From: Massiliimalia timonensis | GTDB taxonomy: Bacteria; Bacillota; Clostridia; Oscillospirales; Ruminococcaceae | DNA length: 64,000 nt | Direction: 5' to 3' | NCBI RefSeq assembly: GCF_900186585.1 | Contig: NZ_FYDD01000004.1 | Location: forward strand, 682,001 to 746,000 | Shown here: positions 9,216 through 18,864 of the stretch, one piece after another | How the letters are laid out: the number at the start of each line of letters is the position of its first letter | Position numbering within the stretch: position 1 is the stretch's first letter | The notes under the pieces: model-generated | Told to the model about the DNA's origin: nothing | The model's input: the letters and a program-made list of their open reading frames with translations, nothing else | Databases searched by the model: none | Position numbers and translations under genes: made by a program

Positions 9216-9374
9216 CCCCTTGTGGATTCTGCTCGACTTTTCTGCAAAATTACGGAAGAAACGGATGCTTCTAGGATCAACGGCAGCGTTTTAGTGCTGT
9301 CTATTGCGTTTGTGGTCCTGTTCAGGAGTTTTGCGGTGAAGCAGGCTATCTCTAAAAAAACAAAAATGCTTTAA
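9216..9374 (+). pseudogene. Possible C-terminal remnant of a membrane protein
   Basis: A frame from 9216 to the TAA at 9372-9374 encodes about 52 residues with a hydrophobic stretch (VLVLSIAFVVLF) and a basic tail. It lacks a start codon with a ribosome site and begins after a stop codon. It could be the eroded end of an integral membrane protein lost from this intergenic space, or chance. A strong terminator immediately follows, as expected for a former gene end. Confidence 0.25.
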
Positions 9375-9393
9375 TAGAAAGATCTTTTGATTT

Positions 9394-9426
9394 GGCTCCC
9401 CTGCCATTTGGCGGGGGAGCCTTTTT
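9394..9426 (+). terminator. Intrinsic terminator
   Basis: GGCTCCCCTGCC pairs with GGCGGGGGAGCC (one G-T) around ATTT and is followed by five T. It lies after the possible remnant gene and insulates the sbcD operon. Confidence 0.8.
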
Positions 9427-9509
9427 CACAGGGCATACAGGGAAAGCCTTTTCTTCATTCAGGTTTCGTGATACAATAAAAGCAATGATCAAATAGGTGG
9501 GAACAGAGT

Positions 9510-9755
9510 ATGGAAATGGTTGGCAGAGTGATTTTTTGGATCGCTATATCAGTTTTGGCGCTTGTACTGCTATATGTGATATGCCGGTACTGGTATTTTT
9601 ACAGGCACGAGCATTTTATCTGTCCTAATTGCGGGAACCGGTGGAAGCCACGGCTGCGGGTGATGCTATTTGGATCTGTGAATGCAGTGGAGGGGAAGAT
9701 CCTGCGCTGCCCCAAATGCGGAGAAAAGGAATACATGGAGCCTAAACGGGATTAA
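9510..9755 (+). CDS. Small membrane protein with zinc ribbon
   Basis: The 81-residue protein has one transmembrane helix (about residues 7-25) followed by a cytosolic zinc ribbon made from CPNC (38-41) and CPKC (67-70). The protein family is not recognised. It starts at ATG after AGGTGGGAAC, and its stop lies 23 bases before sbcD, so it may be the first gene of the sbcDC operon. Confidence 0.7.
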   Translation: MEMVGRVIFWIAISVLALVLLYVICRYWYFYRHEHFICPNCGNRWKPRLRVMLFGSVNAVEGKILRCPKCGEKEYMEPKRD

Positions 9756-9777
9756 ACAGAAACAGGAGGAAAACAGC

Positions 9778-10926
9778 TTGAAGCTTTTGCATTGCTCAGA
9801 CCTGCATATCGGAAAGCGGGTCAATGGATTTTCTATGCTGCCGGATCAGCAGAAGATCTTGCGCCAGATCGTCAGGATAACACAGGACGAAAAGCCGGGG
9901 GCGGTACTGATCGCGGGGGATGTTTATGATAAAACGATCCCTTCGGCTGAAGCGGTAGAATTATTTGACTGGTTTTTGACCCGATTGGCGGAGCAGGCAG
10001 TGCCGGTCTTTTTCATCAGCGGGAACCATGATTCCCCGGAGCGCTTAGATTATGCGGGCAGAATCCTGCAAAAGCAGGGAGTTTATGTTTCCGGCTGCTA
10101 TCAGGGCAAGGTCGACTGCTACAGCCTGTGTGATGAATATGGGCCGGTGCACATCTACCTGCTCCCCTTTATAAAGCCTGCCATGGTAAACGCATACCGG
10201 GAACAGCGCAGCGACAGCTATCATCAGGCGGTAAAAGAAGTGCTTGCGGGGCTTCCGGTTTCGCCCGGCGAACGCAATGTTCTGATCGCGCATCAGTTTG
10301 TGGTAGCCGGAGGTGCTGAGCCGGAGCGTTCGGATTCTGAAACCCTTTCACTGGGCGGGATCGACCAGGTTGACGCAAGCGTATTTGACGGGTTTGACTA
10401 TGTGGCGCTGGGTCATCTGCACGGCCCACAGAGAATTGGTCGGGACACGATACGGTACAGCGGCTCTCCGCTGAAATATTCCTTTTCAGAATGCCGCCAG
10501 CATAAATCCATCTGTATGGTGGAGCTTGGGGAAAAGGGAACGGTAAAAACAAAGCTGATCGAGCTGACCCCCGCAAGGGATATGCGGAAGATCAAAGGGA
10601 AACTTCGCACCCTGATTTCTCCGGAAGTAGCGGGGCTGGCAGACCCGGAGGATTACCTACATGTTACCCTGACTGATGAGGAAACGGTGATCGACGCGAT
10701 TGGGAAGCTGCGGCATGTTTATCCTAACGTGATGCAGATCGAGTTTGAAAACCGCCGGCAGCAGGCGCAAGGCGCTTTTTCCCTTTCCAGTGAGGCGGCC
10801 CGCAAAGAGGACCCGTTTGAGCTGTTTCAGGATTTTTACGAAGCGCAGAACAACCAGCCGATGAGCGAAAGCCAGCAGGAGCTGGTGCGCCGCGCGCTGG
10901 CAGGAAACAGGGAGGAAGCGCGATGA
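9778..10926 (+). CDS. sbcD: SbcD nuclease subunit of SbcCD
   Basis: The calcineurin-like phosphoesterase motifs appear in order: CSDLHIG (Asp8, His10), AGDVYD, SGNHDSPERLDYAG and GHLHGPQ. These form the two-manganese nuclease site of SbcD/Mre11. The protein is 382 residues. I use TTG 9778 because AGGAGG lies 8 bases upstream; the frame is open further upstream but that part reads across the end of the previous gene. With SbcC it cleaves hairpins and protein-blocked DNA ends. Its end overlaps the sbcC start by 4 bases. Confidence 0.95.
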   Translation: MKLLHCSDLHIGKRVNGFSMLPDQQKILRQIVRITQDEKPGAVLIAGDVYDKTIPSAEAVELFDWFLTRLAEQAVPVFFISGNHDSPERLDYAGRILQKQGVYVSGCYQGKVDCYSLCDEYGPVHIYLLPFIKPAMVNAYREQRSDSYHQAVKEVLAGLPVSPGERNVLIAHQFVVAGGAEPERSDSETLSLGGIDQVDASVFDGFDYVALGHLHGPQRIGRDTIRYSGSPLKYSFSECRQHKSICMVELGEKGTVKTKLIELTPARDMRKIKGKLRTLISPEVAGLADPEDYLHVTLTDEETVIDAIGKLRHVYPNVMQIEFENRRQQAQGAFSLSSEAARKEDPFELFQDFYEAQNNQPMSESQQELVRRALAGNREEAR

Positions 10927-13900
10927 GACCCAAACAGCTTACGCTCTCTGCTTTCGGGCCCTATGCCGGAACGGAGCAGGTGGATTTTACAAAGCTTTCA
11001 GAACAGGGATTGTTTTTGATCACCGGGGATACCGGCGCCGGGAAAACAACGGTGTTTGACGCAATTTGCTTCGCGCTGTTTGGACAGGGCAGTGGAGAAA
11101 ACCGCGGCGGGGAACTGATGCGCAGTGATTTTGCAGGCCCGCAGTCCGACACATGGGTGGAACTTATCTTCTCCCATCAGGGGAAGGAGTACACCGTTCG
11201 GCGCAGTCCAAAATATCAGCGGGCCAAAAAAAGCGGCGTTGGGGAAACGGTGCAAAACGCCTTGGCTGAATTGAGGACCGGGACAAAGGTATACACCGGC
11301 TGGCAGGCCGTGACCGAGCAGGTCGAGGAACTGCTGGGAGTAAATTACAAGCAGTTTAAGCAGATCGCCATGCTGGCGCAGGGGGAATTTCTCCAGCTAT
11401 TGCTGGCAGACAGCCGGGAGCGGAGCGAGATCTTCCGGCGGGTGTTCCACACGGAATCATTTTCTTCCTTTCAAATGCGTCTAAAGCAGGAGATGCTGGA
11501 GGTAAAGCGTAGAAAAGAGGAATGTCAGCAGGAGATCATGAACCGGCGGGAAGAGATCCTTTGCACGGAAGAGGAGGAAGCGGCTAGGGAGATCGACCGC
11601 CTGCGGCAGGAAAAAAATATATATGATACGCAAACGATCCTGCATCTGCTGGAAGTGATGATCGGGCAGCTGGAGGAACGTCAGCGCATGTTAGAAGAAG
11701 AGCAGGAGCGCGGGAAAAAAGAGCAGGAAAAAGTAATCTCCAGCTTGGAGATATTCCGCCAGCAGAACCAGCTTTTGGCACAGTGGGAGACGCTGCGGCA
11801 GGCTTTAGAGGACTTGGGGCGAGAAGAAGCAGACATGACGTTGGCGGCACAGGCGCTGGAACGGCAGAAGGCGGCTTTATACCGGGTGCATCCCGCAGCG
11901 GAACGGGCTGGCTTTTTCAAGGATTCCTATGCTTCGCTGTCCAAGGAATTGGAACGATCTAAGCTCCGGGCTGCACAGGCCGTACAACTGCACAGGCAAG
12001 CCGAACATGTATTAAAGCGGGAACAGGCGCGGGAACCGGAACGGGAGAATCTAGTCCGGGAGATCCACACGCTGGAGGCGATGCTGCCAAAGGCGGAACA
12101 GGCGGCGCGTTTAAAGGAAGATCTTGCAAAGCAGCAGGCACAGACAGCGGAAAAAGAGACTTTGGCCGGCAAATTGCAGGAGAGCAGGGAAAAAAATCTG
12201 CAAAAGTTCCGGGAAATGGAACGGAGGCTGACAGGGCTGGCAGGCTGGCAGGCCCCTTACCGGACCTGTGAAGAGGCTTTGCAGGGATCTAAACGCCGGG
12301 AAACCCTGTTGCTGGGACTGGATGGTACCCTGCAGGCATATCTGGCTGAGGAGAAAAAACGTCCTCGATTGGAACAAAGATACCGCGAAGCAGAGCAGGA
12401 ATATCAAACGGGGAAAACACAGTTCGATCGGTTAGAGCAGCAGTTTTACCGTTCCCAGGCCGGGATACTGGCTCAGACGCTCTGTGCTGGGGAGCCTTGT
12501 CCTGTCTGCGGCTCTTGTGAGCATCCCGACCCTGCAAAGCTTTCCGCAGACGCGCTTTCTCAGGAGCAGATGGGGGCTTATAAAAAAGAGCTGGACGGCC
12601 TCCGCCATATTTGGCAGGAAACGAGTCGGCAGATGGCGGCGTTTTCCTCTGCGCAGGAGGCTGGGTGGAACTCTTTTCTACAAACTGCCGGACAGGCGGG
12701 CCTGACAGCGCAGGGAGCCGGAGAGTGGGAAGAAGCGCTGCGCGGCCAGCTGACAGCGGAAAAGGAACGGCTGGACTCATTACAAAAAGAACGGGAGCAG
12801 CTGTTGTTCCGCCAAGAGGAGGAAAACCAGCTTCAGCAACAAATCAAAATAATACAGGCAGAGGCAGAGGAACAGCTTGCCGCATGGCAGAGGATCAATC
12901 AGGAGCTTTTATCAGACCGGGAAGCCTGCCAAAAAACAGCGGGGGAATTGTCGGGCTTACAGACCGATCTGTCAAAACAGGAGATCGCGGCACAGCTGGC
13001 TAAAAAGCAGGAAGAACTGGCAGTCTCCCGGCAGGCATTGCAGAAAGCGCAGGAGGACTGGCAGCACAGCCGGGAAACTTTGGAGAAGGAAAAGGCAGTC
13101 TGTGAAGAGCAGGCCGTACAGCTGAAAACGGCGCAGAAAAGCTATGAAGAAGCTGCCGGACAGGCGGAACAAACGCGGAAGGACTGCGGCTTTTCCGACT
13201 GGAAAGAATACCGGCATTTTTTGACAGATGAGCTTCAAATCAAAGAAACAGAACAAAAGATTACGGATTACGAAATGTCGCTGGCCCAAACAAAGGCCGC
13301 GGAACAGCAGCTTTCCGGGCAGGTGAAGGGGATCCGGCGCCAGGACCTGTCCCAATGGGAGGAGAAACTGGAGGCTTTGCGGCTGCGTGCCGCAGAAACG
13401 CGGCGTTTGGAACAGGAGGGGCATCACCGGCTGGAAACGAACCGAACTGTATTTTTAAAGCTGTCGGAATGTCAGAAGCGGCTGGAGGCACTGGAGCAGG
13501 ATTATGCGCTGCGCAAGGAGTTGTCCGACACGGCAAACGGGGAACTTGCCGGAAAGCCGAAAATCCCGTTTGAGCTTTATGTACAGACCACGTATTTTAA
13601 ACAGATTTTACTGCGCGCCAACTTAAGGCTGGAACACATGACCTCTGGGCGTTACGAACTGGTGCAGCGGGAAAACGCCAGCAATTTAAGAAGCATGACC
13701 GGGCTGGAAATAGACGTGTTTGACCAGTATACCGGGAAACAGAGAAGCGTGAGATCCCTTTCCGGCGGGGAATCGTTCAAGGCGTCGCTTGCGCTTGCGC
13801 TGGGGCTTTCCGATATGATCCAAAGCTTTGCAGGGGGGATTAGGCTGGAAACCATGTTTGTGGACGAGGGGTTTGGATCGCTGGATGAGGAATCCCTTTC

Positions 13901-14051
13901 CCAAGCGGTGGAAACCCTGCAGGAATTGACTGGTTCCAACCGTTTGGTGGGGATCATCTCCCATGTTGGGGAACTGAAAGAGCGGATCGAACAGAAGATC
14001 GTGGTGGAAAAGGGCCGCAGCGGCAGCCATATTTCTGTGATCGTGGGCTGA
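10923..14051 (+). CDS. sbcC: SbcC ATPase subunit of SbcCD
   Basis: This 1042-residue SMC-like protein has an N-terminal Walker A (GDTGAGKTT, Lys41), two very long Gln/Glu-rich coiled coils, a central zinc hook CPVC (Cys526 and Cys529), and the C-terminal signature LSGGESF and Walker B (MFVDEGFGSLDEE). The ATP-driven clamp opens DNA to the SbcD nuclease. Its ATG overlaps the sbcD stop (ATGA), which couples the subunits. The length matches the Firmicutes family. Confidence 0.96.
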   Translation: MRPKQLTLSAFGPYAGTEQVDFTKLSEQGLFLITGDTGAGKTTVFDAICFALFGQGSGENRGGELMRSDFAGPQSDTWVELIFSHQGKEYTVRRSPKYQRAKKSGVGETVQNALAELRTGTKVYTGWQAVTEQVEELLGVNYKQFKQIAMLAQGEFLQLLLADSRERSEIFRRVFHTESFSSFQMRLKQEMLEVKRRKEECQQEIMNRREEILCTEEEEAAREIDRLRQEKNIYDTQTILHLLEVMIGQLEERQRMLEEEQERGKKEQEKVISSLEIFRQQNQLLAQWETLRQALEDLGREEADMTLAAQALERQKAALYRVHPAAERAGFFKDSYASLSKELERSKLRAAQAVQLHRQAEHVLKREQAREPERENLVREIHTLEAMLPKAEQAARLKEDLAKQQAQTAEKETLAGKLQESREKNLQKFREMERRLTGLAGWQAPYRTCEEALQGSKRRETLLLGLDGTLQAYLAEEKKRPRLEQRYREAEQEYQTGKTQFDRLEQQFYRSQAGILAQTLCAGEPCPVCGSCEHPDPAKLSADALSQEQMGAYKKELDGLRHIWQETSRQMAAFSSAQEAGWNSFLQTAGQAGLTAQGAGEWEEALRGQLTAEKERLDSLQKEREQLLFRQEEENQLQQQIKIIQAEAEEQLAAWQRINQELLSDREACQKTAGELSGLQTDLSKQEIAAQLAKKQEELAVSRQALQKAQEDWQHSRETLEKEKAVCEEQAVQLKTAQKSYEEAAGQAEQTRKDCGFSDWKEYRHFLTDELQIKETEQKITDYEMSLAQTKAAEQQLSGQVKGIRRQDLSQWEEKLEALRLRAAETRRLEQEGHHRLETNRTVFLKLSECQKRLEALEQDYALRKELSDTANGELAGKPKIPFELYVQTTYFKQILLRANLRLEHMTSGRYELVQRENASNLRSMTGLEIDVFDQYTGKQRSVRSLSGGESFKASLALALGLSDMIQSFAGGIRLETMFVDEGFGSLDEESLSQAVETLQELTGSNRLVGIISHVGELKERIEQKIVVEKGRSGSHISVIVG

Positions 14052-14064
14052 CAGCCCAAAAATT

Positions 14065-14098
14065 AAAACGGCAGGGGGATTGTCCCATGCCGTTTTTT
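14065..14098 (+). terminator. Terminator of sbcDC
   Basis: AAAACGGCA pairs with TGCCGTTTT around GGGGGATTGTCCCA, which can itself pair, and a T run follows. It also fits the opposing gene that ends at 14101. Confidence 0.85.
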
Positions 14099-14100
14099 GC

Positions 14101-15444
14101 TTATCCGCCGAAGTCGATTTCCTTTGGGGTGAACTCCTGGTCAAATTTCCAGGTCATTCCTAAGTCCTCCGAAATAAACCGCAGGCATACCCTGCCGCCT
14201 AGATAATCCCCGCTGTCCCCTTGGTCGACCAGAAGAGAGAGGGCCCCGTCCTTCTCCATAACAGGGGCCTGCGCACAAATAAAGATCTCCGCGTCGTAGG
14301 TTTCGGGAATGGGGAGCTTGATTTCGGAAAAGGTTTTTCCGCCGTCCTCTGTGCGGTAAAATTCTGGAGATGGATCAAAGATGTCGTATCCTTCGGCCGT
14401 AGTTCCAAGAAGACGGTTAGATGGGCCGAACGAAAGAAAGCCTACATCGGGAGTTACAAAACCGCCGTGCTTTAACATCCTGGTGGTAAGATCGGCCGCG
14501 CCGCGTCCCTGATCTTCCCAGCTAAGCCCGCCGTCATGGGTCAGAAAAACGGCTTTGGCTTCGGTGGACATTTGCCGGTCATAGGAAACGATGAGCCAGC
14601 CCTCCTGCTGGGAGGTCCAGCCGGACAGCAGCATCCGCTCCGCATAGGTGTTTGAAGTGATGCTGGAGATTTTCCAGTTCTTTCCCTGGTCTGTTGAGTG
14701 ACAGCACCATAAAAAACCGTTTTGGCGATACACGAAGGAAGTCATTTCCGGGGTGATGTAGTAGCTTCCCTCAGGAAGAACATTATGGTATTTGGTATCC
14801 GAAAGGTCTGTGAGGACATCCGAGGTGACAGGGATAGGGTCCGTCCAGCTTTCCCCGTCGTTATAGGATACTAAAACCTGGGAGGCGTCGGTAATGCAGT
14901 AGGTGTTCTGCATTTGCGGGAATCCATGCGGGATCTCATATTCATTTTGCAGTTTTTCATTTTCACGGCGCTCCTGTTCCTGAAGCTGGGTTTGAACAGT
15001 TAGGTAGTCGCTGTTTTCAGAAACGTTCAGGATATTTGGGTTTCCTGGGTCCCGTATCAGTCTCAACGCCCTGTCGCAGACGATCCTGCCGTCATTTTCT
15101 TCCCCCCAGTCGTGGAAAACGTGGAAGACGGGCAGGGAGGGACGCAGCCAGTACCGGATATGAACATAGATCACATCAGAGCCCGCTTCCATTTCTTCCG
15201 TTTCCAGGATACCGTAATCAGAGATCCGCATGGACCGGGGCATTTCTTTCGATTTATACTGTTGCAGATAGGCAGAAACGATGTCTTCCGCCGCCATGAC
15301 AGGCGCGGGGTTTTTCGCCGAAAAGCTTTCGATCGGCCGGGATTCCCGGCTGGGGCCTATGATAAAAAAGAGGAATATCCCGATCAGCAAGATCAAAATG
15401 CCAAATGTTGTGCCTATTATCTTTGCCTTAGAGGACGGATGCAT
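14101..15444 (-). CDS. Membrane-anchored sialidase/BNR-like beta-propeller protein
   Basis: The 447-residue protein has one N-terminal membrane anchor (IGTTFGILILLIGIFLFF) and an extracellular part with repeats of the Asp-box type: SYNDGESW, STDQGKNW, THDGGLSWEDQ, TEDGGKTF and SEDLGMTW. These mark a WD40/YVTN-like propeller as in sialidases and photosystem assembly factor Ycf48. Catalytic sialidase arginines are not evident, so I expect a binding or sensor role rather than hydrolysis. I start it at 15444 because AAGAAGGG sits upstream; the frame extends 19 codons further without a ribosome site. Confidence 0.7.
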   Translation of the reverse strand: MHPSSKAKIIGTTFGILILLIGIFLFFIIGPSRESRPIESFSAKNPAPVMAAEDIVSAYLQQYKSKEMPRSMRISDYGILETEEMEAGSDVIYVHIRYWLRPSLPVFHVFHDWGEENDGRIVCDRALRLIRDPGNPNILNVSENSDYLTVQTQLQEQERRENEKLQNEYEIPHGFPQMQNTYCITDASQVLVSYNDGESWTDPIPVTSDVLTDLSDTKYHNVLPEGSYYITPEMTSFVYRQNGFLWCCHSTDQGKNWKISSITSNTYAERMLLSGWTSQQEGWLIVSYDRQMSTEAKAVFLTHDGGLSWEDQGRGAADLTTRMLKHGGFVTPDVGFLSFGPSNRLLGTTAEGYDIFDPSPEFYRTEDGGKTFSEIKLPIPETYDAEIFICAQAPVMEKDGALSLLVDQGDSGDYLGGRVCLRFISEDLGMTWKFDQEFTPKEIDFGG

Positions 15445-15630
15445 CAGAAACCCTTCTTTCGTTGTTTTTCCCATTGTAGCACATAAAAAAATCCAGTACA
15501 ATATCTTTTTAGGGATTCCACATAGGCAAAAGATGTAGTATACTGGAAACAGGAAACTGGCATAGGAGAAGGCTTTGCCGGATATACTCTATGTTGGGAA
15601 GAGATCGCGAAAGAAAGGATTTGAGATAAA

Positions 15631-17400
15631 TTGGAAGAAAAATATTTGTGGGATTTAAGAAAAATGTACCCTTCCGACACGGATTGGGAACAGGAACTGG
15701 AGCGGGTAAACCAGCTTGCCGCGGATCTGGAGAAGAGAAAGGGAAGCTGCGCAGAGAACGCGCAGGCGCTTTTGCAGACGGCGCGGCAGTATTTTGAACT
15801 GGATCAGCGGCTGTACGATCTCATTGTGTTCGCTAATTCAAATTTTGACCAGAACATGTCGGACGGCGCGGCGAAAAAGTTGTATGAAACGGCGCAGAAC
15901 GCCGCGACTGTGATTGGGGAAAGGCTCTCCTTTTTAGCGCCGGAGCTGATGGAGCACGACCTTTCCGACTTTGAACGGTATGCGCAGGAAGAACCCGCCT
16001 TGCTGGAATTTTCCGCATTTGCCAAGGACTTTATGGAAAAGAAGCCGCATGTGCTGTCCGATGCGATGGAACAGATGATGGTGCGGATGAACGACATGGG
16101 CTCCTCCTTCAGCAAGATCTTTGAGGATCTGGTGATCAACGACCTGAAGTTCCCGGTCGTGAAAACGCCGGACGGCGCTGAGATGACCGCCTCAGAAGCC
16201 AATTACCATGTCGCGCTGATGAACCCGGACCGCTCGTTCCGTGAGGCGTATTTCCATGGGCTGCTGGGGACCTACGGCGCCTACCGGAACACCATTACCT
16301 CCATTTATTACGGTTCTGTAAAAGACGACTGTTTTACAGCGAAAAACCGGAATTACCCAAGCGCCCGCAGCATGAAGCTGTTCCAAAACCACATTCCGGA
16401 AACTGTTTACGACAATTTGATCGACACGGTCCGTTCCAATGTCGGCCCGATGCACGAATATGTGGAATACAGGCGGGAAAAGATGGGGCTTTCGGACCTG
16501 CATTTTTATGATCTGTTTGTCCCGCTGGAACAGGACAGCGACCGCACCTACACCTATGAAGAGGCGCAGGAACTGGTGCTGAAAGCGACTGCCATTTTAG
16601 GAGAAGACTATACCCAACTAGTAAAAAGGGCTTTTGAAGAACGCTGGATCGATGTTTACCCGCGGGACAACAAGCGCACGGGAGCATATTCTACCGGTTC
16701 TTACACCTCTTACCCATATGTCCTTTTAAACTTCACCGGGACTTTGGATGATGTATTTACGCTGGCGCATGAATTAGGGCATTCCATGCACACCTATTTT
16801 AGCTGTCATAACCAGCCATATGTGTATTCCAGCTACAGCATTTTCTGCGCGGAAGTGGCTTCTACCTTAAATGAAGCGCTGCTCAGCGATTATCTGATGA
16901 AGCACGCGGCCACCAAAGCAGAACAATGCCTGCTGCTGGATAAAAAGCTCAATGACCTGCGCTCTACCTTTTACCGGCAGACGATGTTTGCGGATTTTGA
17001 ACGGCAGACCCACCGCTGGGTGGAGGAGGGCACGCCGCTGTTGCCAAAGGAGCTTTCCAAGCTACACGGGGAGTTAAACCAAATTTATTACGGCGATCAG
17101 TTTGTGGTAGACGAAGCACTTTGTGATGAGTGGGAACGGATCCCGCATTTTTATACCGCCTTTTATGTGTACCAGTATGCCACCGGGATCGCGGCGGCTA
17201 CTGCGATCGCGAAGCGGATTTTGACCATGGGCCAGCCTGCGGTAGACGCTTACCGCAGGTTCCTGTGCGGCGGGAGCAGCCTGCACCCGATCGACATGCT
17301 TCGGGTGGCAGGGGTAGACATGGAAAGCCCGCAGCCTGTTCTGGATACGGCAGAAGTATTCCGGGAAACGTTAAAGCAGTTAAAGGAGCTTCAAAAGTAA
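15631..17400 (+). CDS. pepF: Oligoendopeptidase F (M3B metallopeptidase)
   Basis: The 589-residue protein has the thimet-oligopeptidase zinc motif HELGH (His380, Glu381, His384) and the downstream glutamate segment EVASTLNEALL, with the N-terminal PepF helical domain (WDLRKMYPSD). It cleaves medium-length peptides in the cytosol. The start is TTG at 15631; AAAGGA lies about 12 bases upstream, a rather long spacing, but conservation begins right after it. A TTCCAC-17-TATACT promoter (about 15516-15544) precedes it. It is a single gene. Confidence 0.93.
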   Translation: MEEKYLWDLRKMYPSDTDWEQELERVNQLAADLEKRKGSCAENAQALLQTARQYFELDQRLYDLIVFANSNFDQNMSDGAAKKLYETAQNAATVIGERLSFLAPELMEHDLSDFERYAQEEPALLEFSAFAKDFMEKKPHVLSDAMEQMMVRMNDMGSSFSKIFEDLVINDLKFPVVKTPDGAEMTASEANYHVALMNPDRSFREAYFHGLLGTYGAYRNTITSIYYGSVKDDCFTAKNRNYPSARSMKLFQNHIPETVYDNLIDTVRSNVGPMHEYVEYRREKMGLSDLHFYDLFVPLEQDSDRTYTYEEAQELVLKATAILGEDYTQLVKRAFEERWIDVYPRDNKRTGAYSTGSYTSYPYVLLNFTGTLDDVFTLAHELGHSMHTYFSCHNQPYVYSSYSIFCAEVASTLNEALLSDYLMKHAATKAEQCLLLDKKLNDLRSTFYRQTMFADFERQTHRWVEEGTPLLPKELSKLHGELNQIYYGDQFVVDEALCDEWERIPHFYTAFYVYQYATGIAAATAIAKRILTMGQPAVDAYRRFLCGGSSLHPIDMLRVAGVDMESPQPVLDTAEVFRETLKQLKELQK

Positions 17401-17408
17401 TGCATCAA

Positions 17409-17460
17409 TAAAACGGAGGAGGTCTGAGGCAATTATTTGCTTCAGACCTCCTCCGTTTTA
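17409..17460 (+). terminator. Long bidirectional terminator
   Basis: AAAACGGAGGAGGTCTGA pairs almost perfectly with TCAGACCTCCTCCGTTTT. It serves pepF and, in the other direction, the adenylyltransferase gene, whose stop codon lies at its edge. Confidence 0.88.
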
Positions 17461-18315
17461 ACTATTGGTATCGTTAAAGAAAGATAGCCGCTTTAAATAA
17501 GCGGTCACTTTTTCTTCGTGATCCGGGTACGGGTAGGAAAGTTCTTTGGAGACCCATTTTGAATACTGTGAAAATAAATCCAGCAGTTTTTCCAAGGACT
17601 CCCGGCAATGCTCCAGGCTGTCTGCACGAAGGACGCTGTAAACAGGGGCAAGCTCCTCCTCTGTCAGATAACGCGGAAGATAGCGGCCCATTTTACCAAC
17701 GCTGACCTGGAAATGATTGAAAGCCCCCACCTTCCAGGAGATCATGGTCATCAGCTGTTTACGCATGGAAGACAAATGTTCTGATGCATAAAACAATTCT
17801 TTCCGGGCAATACCCTTGGCGACATAAGGGGCCAGCCACCAAAATTCATTGCAGCAATCCAAAAAGCACTGTCTGCTGGGACGTTTTACCCAAAAAGCCT
17901 GATCGGACGGGGCAGGGAATTTTGGCAAGATTCCATCCTTATCCAGCAAAGGCACCGTGGGTTCCCCTTGTTCGGCATATCTTGCAACATCGCTGACCGG
18001 GATCAGCATCAGGTCAATCCGGTTTAAATCTTCAAACAGCATCAGGTAGGTGAACCACCCGCCCAGAGAAGGCGGGAACAGTTCCATGTCCTCAGGGGTT
18101 TGCAGGATCACCCGCTCCCCAAAACAGTCGATCCAATCTGGCTGTGACAGAAAAGAGGACAACTCCGTCACGAAAAAGACGATGTCGTAGTCCTGAAACC
18201 TGTCCTTGGCTGCGTTTGGGTCGCTTCGGGAGCCATTCATGGTTACCGCACGGATCCGGTCATCCTGTTGTGCGGTTTGAAGCACCAGCTCCATAATTTC
18301 TTGTTCATTTCTCAT
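17458..18315 (-). CDS. Aminoglycoside 6-adenylyltransferase family protein (ANT(6)-like)
   Basis: The 285-residue protein has the nucleotidyltransferase motif NGSRSDP followed by QDYDIVFFV, and the family signature segments LMLFEDLNRIDLMLIP and EFWWLAPYVAKGI. It resembles AadK/AadE enzymes that adenylylate streptomycin at position 6. Chromosomal members in Clostridia are often housekeeping or of unproven substrate, so resistance should not be assumed. It overlaps the GNAT gene upstream by 4 bases and is the last gene of the run starting at metY. Confidence 0.85.
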   Translation of the reverse strand: MRNEQEIMELVLQTAQQDDRIRAVTMNGSRSDPNAAKDRFQDYDIVFFVTELSSFLSQPDWIDCFGERVILQTPEDMELFPPSLGGWFTYLMLFEDLNRIDLMLIPVSDVARYAEQGEPTVPLLDKDGILPKFPAPSDQAFWVKRPSRQCFLDCCNEFWWLAPYVAKGIARKELFYASEHLSSMRKQLMTMISWKVGAFNHFQVSVGKMGRYLPRYLTEEELAPVYSVLRADSLEHCRESLEKLLDLFSQYSKWVSKELSYPYPDHEEKVTAYLKRLSFFNDTNS

Positions 18316-18845
18316 ACCGTTTCTCCTGTCAGGGAAAGCTCATAAAGATAGAACGGGTACACCTCTGGAAGAAAATACCCCAGATCCAGCACGGCGTTTT
18401 TCTGAAAACCCAGCCTCTCGTAAAGACGGATCGCTGGAAGATTATCCGGGGACACATCCAGCCGGACCGCACGCAGGCCCCGACGCTTTGCCTCGGCCAC
18501 AGTGAACTGAAGCATCGTTTTTCCCACGCCGTCCCGCAAAAAATCGGGATGTACCGCAAAGGTGTGGACGACCCAGGCCTCCTGTGCGGAGGCACCGCTT
18601 TTCCAAAGCACCTGATGGTACCCCGGTGCACAGTGATGATTTAAGATCATGGTTCCGGCGATCTGGCCGTCTTTTTTTACCAGGTAAAGGCCGCCTGTCA
18701 ACAGCCCCTCTTCTGCGATTTCCCGAGTGGGGTAAACCCCTGTTTTCCAACCCCGGCAATATCTGCCGTTTAAGTGGCCGTTGATTTTTTCGTAAAGCTG
18801 TGTCACCTCATCTAAATCCTGATGAGTCCCTTTGATGATTTCCAT
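18312..18845 (-). CDS. GNAT-family N-acetyltransferase
   Basis: The 177-residue protein shows the acetyl-CoA fold: VVHTFAVHPDFLRDGVGKTML (motif A with the Gln/Arg-X-X-Gly region) and NLPAIRLYERLGFQK (motif B). I start it at 18845, where AAAGGA precedes the ATG; the frame is open upstream only because it overlaps cysK on the same strand. Its stop overlaps the start of the adenylyltransferase gene. The substrate is unknown; acetylation of an antibiotic or metabolite is possible. Confidence 0.82.
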   Translation of the reverse strand: MEIIKGTHQDLDEVTQLYEKINGHLNGRYCRGWKTGVYPTREIAEEGLLTGGLYLVKKDGQIAGTMILNHHCAPGYHQVLWKSGASAQEAWVVHTFAVHPDFLRDGVGKTMLQFTVAEAKRRGLRAVRLDVSPDNLPAIRLYERLGFQKNAVLDLGYFLPEVYPFYLYELSLTGETV

Positions 18846-18864
18846 ATGATCCAGTCCTTTGCTT

